A DNA stretch of 64,000 bases from Pseudomonadota bacterium (GCA_023422775.1 JAFAGM010000016.1:1-64000), one strand, 5' to 3'; positions 15,968 to 25,138 are shown, counted from the first letter of the stretch. The notes: generated by a model not told the origin, from the letters alone. A program made the numbers and translations.

Positions 15968-16008
15968 CGTTTTCGTTCATTTTTGGCGACTTTTCAGGCC
16001 ATTTTGCC

Positions 16009-16036
16009 TTGACTCACGGCATTCTGCGGCTATAAG
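16009..16036 (+). promoter_or_regulatory. Candidate sigma-70 promoter of rplU-rpmA
   Basis: TTGACT and TATAAG are separated by 16 bases, a close match to the housekeeping consensus. Transcription would start near 16043 and give a leader of about 180 bases before rplU. Confidence 0.6.
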
Positions 16037-16047
16037 TCCCGGCATCC

Positions 16048-16077
16048 GGCGCGGGATTTCTCGCGCCGCTTGTTTTT
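16048..16077 (+). promoter_or_regulatory. Hairpin plus T-tract at the start of the rplU leader
   Basis: GGCGCGGG pairs with CTCGCGCC around a four-base loop, and TGTTTTT follows. It lies only a few bases after the predicted transcription start, so it may protect the 5' end rather than terminate transcription. Confidence 0.4.
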
Positions 16078-16225
16078 GCGCGATTTCTTTGGGGCTCGCC
16101 CTCCCATGGGCTCGTTCCTTGCCGCGCGAAAATCGTACCCATAACGACTGACCAAAAAGCCGACCCGGACGTGCCCCATAAGGGAATGCGTGCGAGGCCG
16201 GGATCGAACACGAAGGAATATAACG

Positions 16226-16615
16226 ATGTTCGCAGTCATCAAAACCGGCGGCCGGCAGTATCGCGTCGTTCCGGATGATGTGCTCGAGATAGGCAAGATC
16301 GCCGGCGAAGTCGGCACGATCGTGCAGCTTGGAGAGGTTCTGGTTGTCGGCGGTGACACGCCGGTGCTGGGCACGCCGACGGTGGCAGGCGCTTCCGTCG
16401 CGGCTGAAGTGCTGCAGCACAAGCGCGGCCCCAAGGTGATCGCTTTCAAGAAGCGCCGCCGCAAGAATTCGCGCCGCAAGCGCGGTTATCGCGACGAGAT
16501 CACGGTGCTTCGCGTCACCGAGATCCTGACCGATAACGGCAAGCCTTCGATCGGCCCGCGGCCAAAGCGGGAAAAGGCCGTGGCACCCGCCGCCAAAGGC
16601 GACGAGGCGGCGTAG
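16226..16615 (+). CDS. rplU: Ribosomal protein L21
   Basis: The 129-residue protein matches L21 of the 50S subunit, which binds 23S rRNA: MFAVIKTGGRQYRVVPDDVL at the start, VLQHKRGPKVIAFKKRRRKN and SRRKRGYRDEITVLRVTEI in the body. GAAGGA precedes the ATG. The C-terminal extension (PRPKREKAVAPAAKGDEAA) ends at a TAG that is followed in the same frame by AAAKGKSDKK and a TGA at 16646-16648, suggesting a once longer basic tail. It is followed by rpmA, the usual partner. Confidence 0.97.
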   Translation: MFAVIKTGGRQYRVVPDDVLEIGKIAGEVGTIVQLGEVLVVGGDTPVLGTPTVAGASVAAEVLQHKRGPKVIAFKKRRRKNSRRKRGYRDEITVLRVTEILTDNGKPSIGPRPKREKAVAPAAKGDEAA

Positions 16616-16740
16616 GCCGCCGCGAAGGGCAAGAGCGACAAGAAGTGATAAGCCTCGATCAAGATTTGAGGCGCGACAAAAAGTGAAATGATTCCGTCAA
16701 GGAATCGATTTAGAGATCTTAGAGAAGTCGGAGGCGGGCC

Positions 16741-17010
16741 ATGGCTCACAAAAAAGCAGGCGGTTCATCGCGAAACGGACGTGATTCAGCGGGCAAGCGC
16801 CTCGGAATCAAGGCCTTTGGCGGCGAGCATGTGATTCCCGGCAACATTATCGCACGTCAGCGCGGCACTACCTGGCATCCCGGCCTTAATGTCGGCATGG
16901 GCACCGATCATACTCTGTTCGCCAAGGTCGAGGGTCATGTCGAATTCCGTGCAAAAGGCAATGGTCGCACTTTCGTATCGGTTGTTCCGATGACGGAGGC
17001 TGCTGAATAG
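16741..17010 (+). CDS. rpmA: Ribosomal protein L27
   Basis: This 89-residue protein is L27 of the 50S subunit, whose N-terminal tail reaches the peptidyl transferase centre. The start MAHKKAGGSSRNGRDSAGKR and KAFGGEHVIPGNIIARQRGT are diagnostic. GGAGGCGGGCC precedes the ATG. It is co-transcribed with rplU and followed by a strong terminator. Confidence 0.98.
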   Translation: MAHKKAGGSSRNGRDSAGKRLGIKAFGGEHVIPGNIIARQRGTTWHPGLNVGMGTDHTLFAKVEGHVEFRAKGNGRTFVSVVPMTEAAE

Positions 17011-17028
17011 ACGGTGGACACAATCGAG

Positions 17029-17106
17029 TCCGCCGGTCCTGTCGAACCGGCGGAGTCGAAATGGGCTCCGAGGGGAGGCGGGAAACCGGCCTCCCCTTTT
17101 CTTTTT
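17029..17106 (+). terminator. Terminator of rplU-rpmA
   Basis: An 8-bp hairpin (ccgccggt/accggcgg, 17029-17052) is followed by a second 8-bp hairpin (ggggaggc/gcctcccc, 17072-17096) and a T-rich run, an intrinsic terminator pattern. Confidence 0.75.
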
Positions 17107-17149
17107 GCGCTCTTTTCTTTTTGCGCATTCCCGCACTCAGGAGCCCGAC

Positions 17150-17752
17150 ATGTTGCAGGACATTCCGATTCCGACCCCGACGCTGCGTGAGGCAAGTAGC
17201 TGCGTCCTCGAGACCGAACGGCTCACGTTGCGTCGGCCGACACTCGCGGACGTAAAAGCGATTGCGCACCTCGCCAACGATCGCCGCATTGCCGAGAACA
17301 CCCGCCGCCTGCCGCACCCCTATCGGCAGGACCACGCGGTCGAATTCGTGCGCGCGACTGCCGCCGCCCACACCGAGACGGTGTTCCTGATCGAGCAGAA
17401 CTTTTCGGCGATCGGCATGGTCGGCATCGACCGCAGCGAGCCGGACGCACCGGAACTCGGCTATTGGCTCGGCGTCGAGCATTGGGGCCAGGGTTTCGGC
17501 ACCGAAGCCGCGCGCGCGGTGATCGACTTCTTCTTCGAGGAGTCGGATGCCGAGCACCTGATATCGGGCGCCCGCGTCGCCAACCCGGCGTCACGGAACA
17601 TCCTGGAGAAGTGCGGCTTCCAGTGGAGCGGCGTCGAGTTGCACCGCTTCGAAGCGCTGGGATCCTCCACCCCGGTCGACCGCTTCCGCCTGACACGCGG
17701 GGTCTGGTCGTCGCTGAAGAACTGGGGCAATTCGACGCGAAGAGAAAAGTAG
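17150..17752 (+). CDS. GNAT family N-acetyltransferase
   Basis: The 200-residue protein fits the RimJ/RimL-type GNAT group: LETERLTLRRPTLADVKAIA at the start, PELGYWLGVEHWGQGFGTEA (the acetyl-CoA pyrophosphate-binding region with Q/G-x-G) and ANPASRNILEKCGFQWSG. These enzymes transfer acetyl groups to protein N-termini or small amines; the target here is unknown. AGGAG lies 6 bases before the chosen ATG. It stands after the rpmA terminator and converges on a transporter gene. Confidence 0.85.
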   Translation: MLQDIPIPTPTLREASSCVLETERLTLRRPTLADVKAIAHLANDRRIAENTRRLPHPYRQDHAVEFVRATAAAHTETVFLIEQNFSAIGMVGIDRSEPDAPELGYWLGVEHWGQGFGTEAARAVIDFFFEESDAEHLISGARVANPASRNILEKCGFQWSGVELHRFEALGSSTPVDRFRLTRGVWSSLKNWGNSTRREK

Positions 17753-17770
17753 TTCGCTACAAAAACGGTT

Positions 17771-17892
17771 GTCGTCCCCGCGAAGGCGGGGACCCATAAC
17801 CACAGGAGCGTGTTGTTCGGCCGAACTGCCGCTCCAACCTTCTTGACAACGGACGGCGGTGGTTATGGGTCCCGGCTCAAGGCCGGGACGAC
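17771..17892. repeat. Inverted repeat of a dispersed palindromic family between convergent genes
   Basis: The arms gtcgtccccgcgaaggcggg...acccataaccac (17771-17803) and gtggttatgggt...gccgggacgac (17859-17892) are inverted, forming a long imperfect hairpin between the convergent GNAT and DMT genes. It may act as a bidirectional terminator. Confidence 0.65.
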
Positions 17893-17907
17893 AGCGGAGC
17901 AAGTGAC

Positions 17908-18822
17908 TCACGCCGGGGGATTGACGACCGCTTCCTCGCGGCCGAGCTGCTGCTCGCGCAGGAAGATGTAGAATCCGGCGCCGATGATGATGGCGGCGCC
18001 GACAAGCGTCGATATCGACGGCACGTCGCCCCACACCACGAAACCGAAGATCACCGCCCAGACGATCATCGAATATTGATAGGGCACCACAACGCTGGCC
18101 GGTGCGAGCTTCAGCGAACGGTTGATGCACAGCAGTGCGACCACCGAAATCACTCCCGCGGCGGCGAACAGGCCGAGGCTGCCGAGGGTCGGCGTTACCC
18201 AGCCGATCGGCGACATCAGCGCGCCGAGCAGGAATGTGCCGCCGAACTGGGTCGTCGTCAGCACGATATCCGGGGTCGTCCGCAGCGAGCGCGTGATCAG
18301 CATCAGGAACGCAAATGACAGGCTGCCGCCGAGCGCGATCATCGCAGGCCAGCTTACGGTCTGCGTGGACGGACGCAGCGCAATCAGCACGCCGCAGAAA
18401 CCGATCAGGATCGCGGTCCAGCGCCGCCAGCCGACGCGCTCGCCGAGCACGATGCCCGAAAGCGCGGTCACGAAAATCGGCGAAGCCAGATAGTAGGTGA
18501 TGACGTCGGCGAGCGGCAGATAGACGGTGGCGAGAAAGAAGGCCGCGACTTCGAGCGTCGAGAGCAGGACGCGAAGCAGTTGCAGCCACGGCCTTTCGAT
18601 GCGCCTGAATTCGGCGCGCTGTCTCCAGATCAGCGGGAACAGCACCAGCAACGCCGCGCAGGCGCGCAGCCACATCAACTGCCCGACGGAATAGGTCGCG
18701 ACCATGAACTTTCCGAGCGCGTCGCCGAACGAGAACATGAAGATCGACAGCAGCATCAGCCCGATGCCGGCCAGCCGCGCGGAGCGCTCGTCATAGCTGG
18801 AGATTTTGCCGAACAGGCTCAT
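17908..18822 (-). CDS. DMT superfamily (EamA) transporter
   Basis: This 304-residue inner-membrane protein has about ten hydrophobic helices in two EamA halves. Typical stretches are GIGLMLLSIFMFSFGDALGK, YLPLADVITYYLASPIFVTA (end of the first half) and the second half SLGLFAAAGVISVVALLCIN with ASVVVPYQYSMIVWAVIFGF. Such proteins export amino acids or metabolites; the substrate cannot be read. It ends with a short charged tail in the cytoplasm. Confidence 0.88.
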   Translation of the reverse strand: MSLFGKISSYDERSARLAGIGLMLLSIFMFSFGDALGKFMVATYSVGQLMWLRACAALLVLFPLIWRQRAEFRRIERPWLQLLRVLLSTLEVAAFFLATVYLPLADVITYYLASPIFVTALSGIVLGERVGWRRWTAILIGFCGVLIALRPSTQTVSWPAMIALGGSLSFAFLMLITRSLRTTPDIVLTTTQFGGTFLLGALMSPIGWVTPTLGSLGLFAAAGVISVVALLCINRSLKLAPASVVVPYQYSMIVWAVIFGFVVWGDVPSISTLVGAAIIIGAGFYIFLREQQLGREEAVVNPPA

Positions 18823-18878
18823 GGGGGACAGACGTTTCCTGCAGTTTCTTCGTCATGGCCAGACTCGTATCCGGCCAT

Positions 18879-18934
18879 CCACGTCTTTTGTGCATCACGT
18901 TTTAAAGACGTGGGTGCCCGGGACAAGCCCGGGC
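18879..18934. repeat. Palindromic repeat with two adjacent hairpins
   Basis: CCACGTCTTT (18879-18888) pairs with AAAGACGTGG (18904-18913), and gcccggg/cccgggc (18916-18934) forms a second hairpin. This is REP-type sequence between divergent genes. Confidence 0.6.
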
Positions 18935-19015
18935 ACGACGAATTGAATCAATTGTCGCAGCCGCGCCCCTGCAGTACCGGTAGGTCGCACCGAAAGAAAC
19001 GGCAGGAAAACCGAC

Positions 19016-19495
19016 ATGACCGACTTCGACCCCGCCCGGCATCGCATGGTGAGCGAACAGCGCTGGTTCGAGGATTTCGTCCTTGGCGAGCGTTTCGTGA
19101 TCCCGAGCCGGACCCAGACTTCGGCGGTATTTGCCGCGTTCCAGACCGCCAGCGGCGACACCCATCCGATCCACTACGACGTCGAATATTGCCGCACCCG
19201 CGGCATGCCGGACCTGCTCGCGCACGGCTTCCAGACCCTCGTCCACACCGCGCCGGGCGCCGGGCTGTTTCCGTATGTCGTCGAGGAATCGCTGGTTGGC
19301 TTCCTCGAACAGTCGAGCAGGTTCCTCAAGCCGGTCTATGCCGGCGACACCATCTATCCAGCACTGGAGGTCATCGAGCTCGCACCCGGCCGGACCACCG
19401 GCGTGGTGACGCTGCGCTCGACCGTGCACAACCAGCGCAAGGAACTGGTTCTGGAGGGGATGCAGAAGTTTCTGGTGCGGCGGCGCCCTGCCTGA
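19016..19495 (+). CDS. MaoC-like hot-dog fold dehydratase
   Basis: The 159-residue protein has the MaoC/R-hydratase signature: TASGDTHPIHYDVEYCRTRG, with D48 and H53 as the presumed hydration dyad, then LLAHGFQTLVHTAPGAGLFP and SRFLKPVYAGDTIYPALEVI. These enzymes hydrate enoyl-CoA thioesters. No fatty-acid genes flank it, so the pathway is open. It stands alone between a DMT transporter and obgE. Confidence 0.87.
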   Translation: MTDFDPARHRMVSEQRWFEDFVLGERFVIPSRTQTSAVFAAFQTASGDTHPIHYDVEYCRTRGMPDLLAHGFQTLVHTAPGAGLFPYVVEESLVGFLEQSSRFLKPVYAGDTIYPALEVIELAPGRTTGVVTLRSTVHNQRKELVLEGMQKFLVRRRPA

Positions 19496-19594
19496 TCTCC
19501 AGGACTCAAAAGGACCGGAAATTAAGGCTTTTCGCCGATGTGGCGCCGCTTGAGGGTTGCCGTCAGGCGCCCCCTGCCCTACCTAGTGGCAATC

Positions 19595-20647
19595 ATGAAA
19601 TTCCTTGACGAGGCAAAGGTCTATATCCGCTCCGGCGACGGCGGAAACGGCTGCGTGGCGTTCCGGCGCGAGAAGTTCATCGAGTTCGGCGGACCTTCCG
19701 GCGGCAATGGCGGCCGCGGCGGCGACGTCATCGTCGAGGTGGTCGACGGGCTGAACACGCTGATCGACTATCGCTATCAGCAGCACTTCAAGGCGCAGAA
19801 GGGCACCAATGGCATGGGCAAGGACCGCCACGGCGCCAACGGCAAGCCGATCGTGCTGAAGGTGCCGGTCGGCACGCAGATATTCGACGAGGATCGCGAA
19901 ACGCTGATCCACGATTTCACCGAGCTCGGCGAAAAATTTGTTCTCGCCGAAGGCGGCAATGGCGGCTTCGGCAACGCGCATTTCAAATCCTCCACCAATC
20001 GCGCACCGCGCAACGCCAATCCCGGTCAGGAAGGCGAGGAGCGCTGGATCTGGCTGCGGCTGAAACTGATCGCGGATGCCGGCCTCGTCGGCCTGCCCAA
20101 TGCCGGCAAGTCCACCTTCCTTTCCGTCGTCAGCGCAGCCAAGCCGAAGATCGCGGACTATCCTTTCACCACGCTGCATCCGCAGCTCGGCGTGGTGAAC
20201 GCGCAGGGCCGCGAATTCGTGCTCGCCGATATTCCCGGCCTGATCGAAGGCGCGCATGAAGGCGCTGGCCTCGGCGACCGGTTCCTCGGCCATGTCGAGC
20301 GCTGCCGCGTGCTGCTACACCTGATCGATGCGACCTGCGAACATGCCGGCAAGGCCTACAAGACGGTGCGGACCGAACTCGAAGCCTATGAAGGTCATCT
20401 CGCCGACAAGATCGAGATCGTGGCGCTGAACAAGATCGACGCGGTCGCACCCGATGAACTGAAAAAGCAGAAGGACCGGCTGAAGCGCGCCGCGAAGAAG
20501 ACGCCGCTGCTGCTCTCCGCTGCGACCGGCGAAGGCGTGCCGGAAGCGCTCAAGGCACTGGTCGAGGTGATCGGCGAGGCCCCGGTCTCGCTCAAGGCGA
20601 AGGGCGGCCAGGACCCGTGGGCGCCGGTGACGCCACCGCAGGGCTGA
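19595..20647 (+). CDS. obgE: Obg family GTPase, ribosome assembly
   Basis: The 350-residue GTPase has the glycine-rich Obg fold (1-158: SGDGGNGCVAFRREKFIEFG, GGPSGGNGGRGGD), then a G domain with GLPNAGKS (166-173), DIPGLIEGA (212-220) and NKID (279-282). Obg binds the 50S subunit late in assembly and links growth to the nucleotide state. The short tail after 335 is usual for alphaproteobacteria. ATG 19595 was chosen because the Obg fold starts exactly there. The rplU-rpmA-obgE order is common, although here other genes lie between. Confidence 0.97.
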   Translation: MKFLDEAKVYIRSGDGGNGCVAFRREKFIEFGGPSGGNGGRGGDVIVEVVDGLNTLIDYRYQQHFKAQKGTNGMGKDRHGANGKPIVLKVPVGTQIFDEDRETLIHDFTELGEKFVLAEGGNGGFGNAHFKSSTNRAPRNANPGQEGEERWIWLRLKLIADAGLVGLPNAGKSTFLSVVSAAKPKIADYPFTTLHPQLGVVNAQGREFVLADIPGLIEGAHEGAGLGDRFLGHVERCRVLLHLIDATCEHAGKAYKTVRTELEAYEGHLADKIEIVALNKIDAVAPDELKKQKDRLKRAAKKTPLLLSAATGEGVPEALKALVEVIGEAPVSLKAKGGQDPWAPVTPPQG

Positions 20648-20736
20648 CGCAAAGTTACGTCTTCGCCCCGCCCGCCCCTTCCAAATCCGGGAACTGGCGC
20701 GTATTGCTTCCGATCACCGCATCATCCGACCGCATC

Positions 20737-21879
20737 ATGAAACGCCCCGCGCTCAAGAATTTCCGCCGCATCGTCGTCAAGGTTGGCTCCTCGCTCCTGA
20801 TCGACGCGCAAGCGGGCGAGGTGCGTTCGGCGTGGCTCTCGGCGCTTGCCGCCGATATCGCCAGGCTGCACGGCGAAGGCCGCGACGTGCTGGTGGTCTC
20901 TTCGGGCTCGATCGCACTCGGACGCAGCCGGCTCAAATTGCCGCGTGGTCCGCTGAAACTCGAGGAGAGCCAGGGCGCAGCGGCAGTAGGACAGATCGCG
21001 CTGGCGCGGATCTGGTCGGAAGTGCTCGGGGCTCACGGCATCGGCGCCGGACAAATCCTGGTGACGCTGCAGGACACCGAGGAACGCCGCCGCTATCTCA
21101 ACGCCCGCTCGACCATCGCAAAACTTCTGGAATGGCGCGCGGTGCCCGTCATCAACGAGAACGACACGGTCGCCACCAACGAGATCCGCTATGGCGACAA
21201 TGATCGCCTTGCCGCCCGCGTCGCCACCATGACCAGCGCAGACTTGCTGATCCTGCTGTCCGATATCGACGGCCTCTACGATGCGCCGCCCGGCGCCAAT
21301 CCCAACGCAAAGCTGATTCCGGTCGTCGAGTCCGTCACTTCCGAAATCGAGGCGATGGCGGGCGCAGCCGAATCCGAGCTGTCGCGCGGCGGCATGTTCA
21401 CCAAGATCGAGGCGGCGAAGATCGCGACCACGTCAGGCACGCACATGCTGATCGCGTCGGGCAAGATCGAGCATCCGCTGCAGGCGATTGCCGATGGCGG
21501 ACGCTGCACCTGGTTCCTGACGCCGGCCAATCCCGTCACCGCGCGCAAGCGCTGGATCGCGGGCTCGCTGGAGCCGAAGGGCACGCTGACCATCGACGCC
21601 GGCGCGGTCGCCGCGCTGCGCGCCGGCAAGAGCCTGCTGCCGGCCGGCGTGATCCGGATCGACGGCCAGTTCGCCCGCGGCGACGCGGTGGTGGTGCGCG
21701 GCCCCGACACCCACGAAATCGGCCGCGGCCTCGTCGCCTACGACGCCGAGGACGCCGAGAAGATCAAGGGCCGTTCCTCGCCGGACGCGATGATGATACT
21801 CGGCATCTCGGGCCGGGCGGAAATGATCCACCGGGATGACCTGGTGATCGGCCCGGCCGGGACGGTCCCGGCCAAGTAG
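20737..21879 (+). CDS. proB: Glutamate 5-kinase
   Basis: This 380-residue enzyme phosphorylates glutamate with ATP, the first step of proline synthesis. It has the amino acid kinase start (RIVVKVGSSLLID), VLVVSSGSIALGR, the active-site stretch VINENDTVATNEIRYGDNDR, and a C-terminal PUA domain from about residue 280 (GAVAALRAGKSLLPAGVIRI). The start is at MKRPALKNF. It lies 89 bases after obgE and 121 bases before proA, so the two proline genes are probably in one transcript. Confidence 0.97.
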   Translation: MKRPALKNFRRIVVKVGSSLLIDAQAGEVRSAWLSALAADIARLHGEGRDVLVVSSGSIALGRSRLKLPRGPLKLEESQGAAAVGQIALARIWSEVLGAHGIGAGQILVTLQDTEERRRYLNARSTIAKLLEWRAVPVINENDTVATNEIRYGDNDRLAARVATMTSADLLILLSDIDGLYDAPPGANPNAKLIPVVESVTSEIEAMAGAAESELSRGGMFTKIEAAKIATTSGTHMLIASGKIEHPLQAIADGGRCTWFLTPANPVTARKRWIAGSLEPKGTLTIDAGAVAALRAGKSLLPAGVIRIDGQFARGDAVVVRGPDTHEIGRGLVAYDAEDAEKIKGRSSPDAMMILGISGRAEMIHRDDLVIGPAGTVPAK

Positions 21880-22000
21880 GCTTTCAAGTGGGCCATTGGC
21901 CGAGTTGCCGGTCACGGCACCGGCCAATCGGTTCCGAACCCTCGCGGGCGCAGGATTTCCGTGCTAGGACATGACCTTAACTCAAGACCCGAGACCTCCA

Positions 22001-23293
22001 ATGACCGCCCCCCTCAAGGCAATCGACGGCAATGCCGATCTGCCCGCTCTGATGACCGACCTCGCCGCTCGAGCGCGCGTTGCTGCGCGTGTGCTGGCGC
22101 TGGCGCCGCCGGAGCAGAAGAACCGGGCGCTGGAGGCGATCGAGCGAACGATCCGCGCCAACGCGGCGAAGATCCTCGCCGCCAACGCCGAGGACGTCGC
22201 GGAAGTGCGCGCGGGCGGCGCGACGTCGGCGTTCATCGACCGCCTGGCGCTGACGCAGGCCCGGATCGATTCCATGGCCGACGGCGTCGCCACCGTTCGC
22301 GGCATTCCCGACCCGGTCGGCGCCGTCACCGAAAGCTGGCAGCGGCCGAACGGCATGACGATCGAACGGGTGCGCGTGCCGCTCGGCGTGATCGGCGTGA
22401 TCTTCGAGAGCCGCCCCAACGTCGCGGCCGATGCCGGCGTGCTGTGCCTCAAGTCAGGCAATGCCGTGATCCTGCGCGGCGGCTCCGACAGTTTCCGCTC
22501 GTGCCGCGCGATCCATGACTGCCTGGTGCAGGGCCTTCGCGAGGCAGGCCTTCCCGAAGCCGCGATCACGCTGGTGCCGACGCGCGACCGTGCCGCCGTC
22601 GGCCTGATGCTGTCGGGCCTGAATGGCGGCATCGACGTCATCGTGCCTCGCGGCGGCAAGAGCCTCGTCGCACGGGTCGAGGCGGAGGCGCGCGTGCCGG
22701 TGTTCGCGCATCTCGAGGGCGTCAACCACGTCTATATCGATCGCACCGCCAATCTCGACATGGCGAAATCGATCGTGCTGAACGCCAAGATGCGCCGGAC
22801 CGGCGTCTGTGGCGCGGCCGAGACGCTGCTGGTCGATCGCGCCGGCGCCGCGACCAGCCTGAAGCCGCTGGTGGGCATGCTGATCGACGCCGGCTGTGAG
22901 GTGCGCGGCGACGAGGCGGTGCAGAAGATCGATGCGCGCGTAAAACCCGCGTCCAGCGAGGACTGGGACACCGAATATCTCGACGCGATCATCGCGGCGC
23001 GCGTCGTCGACGGCGTCGACGAGGCCATCGCGCATATCCACGATCATGGCTCGCATCACACGGACGCGATCGTCACGGACGACGCGAAGACGGCCGAGAA
23101 ATTCCTCTCCGAGGTCGATTCCGCAATCGTGCTGCACAACGCCTCGACGCAGTTCGCCGACGGCGGCGAGTTCGGCTTTGGCGCCGAAATCGGGATTGCC
23201 ACCGGCAAATTTCACGCCCGCGGCCCGGTTGGCGCCGAGCAGTTGACGACGTTCAAATATCGCGTTCACGGCACCGGGCAGACGCGGCCGTGA
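22001..23293 (+). CDS. proA: Gamma-glutamyl phosphate reductase
   Basis: The 430-residue protein reduces glutamyl-5-phosphate with NADPH, the second step of proline synthesis. It is an aldehyde dehydrogenase-fold enzyme with RVPLGVIGVIFESRPNVAAD, LKSGNAVILRGGSDSFRSC and the catalytic cysteine region KMRRTGVCGAAETLL. The ATG at 22001 gives the usual family start (MTAPLKAIDG); an ATG at 21971 would add ten residues. It follows proB and precedes nadD by 19 bases. Confidence 0.97.
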   Translation: MTAPLKAIDGNADLPALMTDLAARARVAARVLALAPPEQKNRALEAIERTIRANAAKILAANAEDVAEVRAGGATSAFIDRLALTQARIDSMADGVATVRGIPDPVGAVTESWQRPNGMTIERVRVPLGVIGVIFESRPNVAADAGVLCLKSGNAVILRGGSDSFRSCRAIHDCLVQGLREAGLPEAAITLVPTRDRAAVGLMLSGLNGGIDVIVPRGGKSLVARVEAEARVPVFAHLEGVNHVYIDRTANLDMAKSIVLNAKMRRTGVCGAAETLLVDRAGAATSLKPLVGMLIDAGCEVRGDEAVQKIDARVKPASSEDWDTEYLDAIIAARVVDGVDEAIAHIHDHGSHHTDAIVTDDAKTAEKFLSEVDSAIVLHNASTQFADGGEFGFGAEIGIATGKFHARGPVGAEQLTTFKYRVHGTGQTRP

Positions 23294-23312
23294 ACGCAAC
23301 GCGGCGTGCGCG

Positions 23313-23954
23313 GTGACCCGCCTGATGCAATCGCAGTCCGCCGCGCAGGCCATTCCCTTTCATGCCAACGGCATGCGCGTCGGCCTGCTCGGCGGCTCGT
23401 TCAATCCGCCGCACGCGGCGCATCGCGCGATTAGCCTGTTCGCCCTCAAGCGCCTGAAGCTCGATCGCGTCTGGTGGCTGCTGACGCCGGGCAATCCGCT
23501 CAAGGACACCGGAGGATTGCGGACGTTCGGCGAGCGCGCCGATGCCGCGCGCGAAGTCGCCGACGATCCGCGCATCGATATCAGCTGTCTCGAAGCTGTC
23601 ATCGGCACAAGGTACACTGTCGACACGGTCGTTCATCTGCGCCGCCGCGTTTCCGGCGTGCGCTTCGTCTGGATCATGGGCGCTGACAATCTCGCGCAGT
23701 TCCATCGCTGGAAGGACTGGCGGCGCATCGCCGCGGAGATGCCGATCGCCGTGATCGACCGTCCGCCACAGAGTTTTCGGGCGCTCGCTGCGCCTGCCGC
23801 GCAAGCTTTGGCGCGCTACCGTTTGCCTGAGAATCAGGCGGCCCGGCTGACCGATCAGCAGGCGCCCGCCTGGGTTTTCCTTACGGGCATGAAACTGAAC
23901 CTGTCATCGACCGGCCTTCGGAACCCGGACGGCAGCTGGAAGGCAAAGAGGTGA
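23313..23954 (+). CDS. nadD: Nicotinate-nucleotide adenylyltransferase
   Basis: This 213-residue enzyme joins ATP to nicotinate mononucleotide in NAD synthesis. The start of the fold GMRVGLLGGSFNPPHAAHRA holds the nucleotidyltransferase PPHxAH motif, and WIMGADNLAQFHRWKDWRRI and the closing LNLSSTGLR match the family SSTxxR motif. Start codon choice is uncertain: GTG 23313 or ATG 23325; the conserved fold begins near 23373. It lies directly after proA and before rsfS, a typical alphaproteobacterial order. Confidence 0.95.
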   Translation: MTRLMQSQSAAQAIPFHANGMRVGLLGGSFNPPHAAHRAISLFALKRLKLDRVWWLLTPGNPLKDTGGLRTFGERADAAREVADDPRIDISCLEAVIGTRYTVDTVVHLRRRVSGVRFVWIMGADNLAQFHRWKDWRRIAAEMPIAVIDRPPQSFRALAAPAAQALARYRLPENQAARLTDQQAPAWVFLTGMKLNLSSTGLRNPDGSWKAKR

Positions 23955-24089
23955 CAGTTTGGCGCGAACCGGCGGGTGGATTAACTGGAATATTGAAACC
24001 GTTAACCCCACATGCCTAATATAGTCCGTGGACGCCGGGATTCGGCGCTCGCGATACAGTGAAAGGAATGGTCCCTGGCCACATCTGTA

Positions 24090-24548
24090 TTGTCCAAGTC
24101 TGTTTTACCAAAGGCCCCTGGCAAGGCTGCCGGCAGTAAGGTTACTGGCAGGTCTGCCAAGACCCAGCGTAAGACATCGACAGAAGCTGCGGCCTTGAAG
24201 GCGCAACCCGACGCCGACAAGACGCTGAATATGATCCTCTCCCGCCTCGACGATATGAAGGCGGAAGAAACGGTCACCATCGACCTTCGCGGCAAATCGG
24301 CATTTTCCGACTACATGATCGTCACCACGGGCCGGGCCAACCGGCACGTCGGCGCGATCGCGGAAAACGTTACGAAAGCCCTGAAGGAAAACGGCATCAA
24401 GAGCATCCACGTCGAGGGCTTGCCCAATTGCGACTGGGTGCTGATCGATTCCGGCGATGTGGTCGTGCACGTATTCAGGCCCGAGGTGCGCGAATTCTAC
24501 AATCTGGAAAGGTTGTGGACGCAAAACCCGGCGGCCGCGGCGATCTGA
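24090..24548 (+). CDS. rsfS: Ribosomal silencing factor RsfS
   Basis: RsfS binds L14 and blocks joining of the ribosomal subunits in slow growth. The core reads MILSRLDDMKAEETVTIDLR, KSAFSDYMIVTTGRANRHVG and EGLPNCDWVLIDSGDVVVHV, followed by FRPEVREFYNLERLW. About 45 basic residues (many Lys, Ser, Thr) precede the core. The start given here is the TTG at 24090; GAAAGGA lies some 25 bases upstream, which is far, so the true start may differ. It follows nadD. Confidence 0.92.
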   Translation: MSKSVLPKAPGKAAGSKVTGRSAKTQRKTSTEAAALKAQPDADKTLNMILSRLDDMKAEETVTIDLRGKSAFSDYMIVTTGRANRHVGAIAENVTKALKENGIKSIHVEGLPNCDWVLIDSGDVVVHVFRPEVREFYNLERLWTQNPAAAAI

Positions 24549-24655
24549 GTCGGCGATCCAGGTCCTGGGCCGATGCGAATCGGCCGGAGCGCATGTAGGC
24601 TGCGTGCGCGCGCCGGAGCGCGCATGCCGGAAAATGCACTCCAGAAACATAATTC

Positions 24656-25138
24656 ATGCGCCTCGTCGTGGTCTCCATCGGCCGGCTGAAACAGGGTCCC
24701 GAGCGGGAACTGGCCGAGCGCTATCGCGAGCGCTTCGACGATCTCGGCCGCAAGCTCGGCTTTCGCGGCCTCGAGATTCATGAAATTTCGGAAAGCCGTG
24801 CGCGTGACGCCGCGACCCGAATCTCGGAAGAAGCCACAGCCATTTCGGCAGTGATACCGGAAAAAAGCGTGCTGGTAGCACTGGATGAGCGTGGCAGGAA
24901 CATCGATAGCGTGGGCTTCGCGCAGCATATCGGCCGCTGGCGGGACGAGGGAATCCCGGCCACCATTTTCACAATCGGCGGCGCGGACGGACTTTCGCCC
25001 GAATTGCAGCACAAGGCTAGGCTACGCATTGCGTTCGGCTCGGCGACCTGGCCGCATCAGATGGTTCGCGTCATGCTCCTTGAACAGATTTACCGGGCCG
25101 CCACCATTCTGGCAGGCCATCCCTATCACCGCGCCTAG
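24656..25138 (+). CDS. rlmH: 23S rRNA pseudouridine-1915 N3-methyltransferase
   Basis: This 160-residue SPOUT methyltransferase modifies pseudouridine 1915 in helix 69 of 23S rRNA. It has MRLVVVSIGRLKQGPERELA at the start, TIFTIGGADGLSPELQHKAR with the knot and cofactor loop, and the conserved end MVRVMLLEQIYRAATILAGH followed by PYHRA. Length and ends fit the family exactly. It sits after rsfS in the usual order. Confidence 0.97.
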   Translation: MRLVVVSIGRLKQGPERELAERYRERFDDLGRKLGFRGLEIHEISESRARDAATRISEEATAISAVIPEKSVLVALDERGRNIDSVGFAQHIGRWRDEGIPATIFTIGGADGLSPELQHKARLRIAFGSATWPHQMVRVMLLEQIYRAATILAGHPYHRA

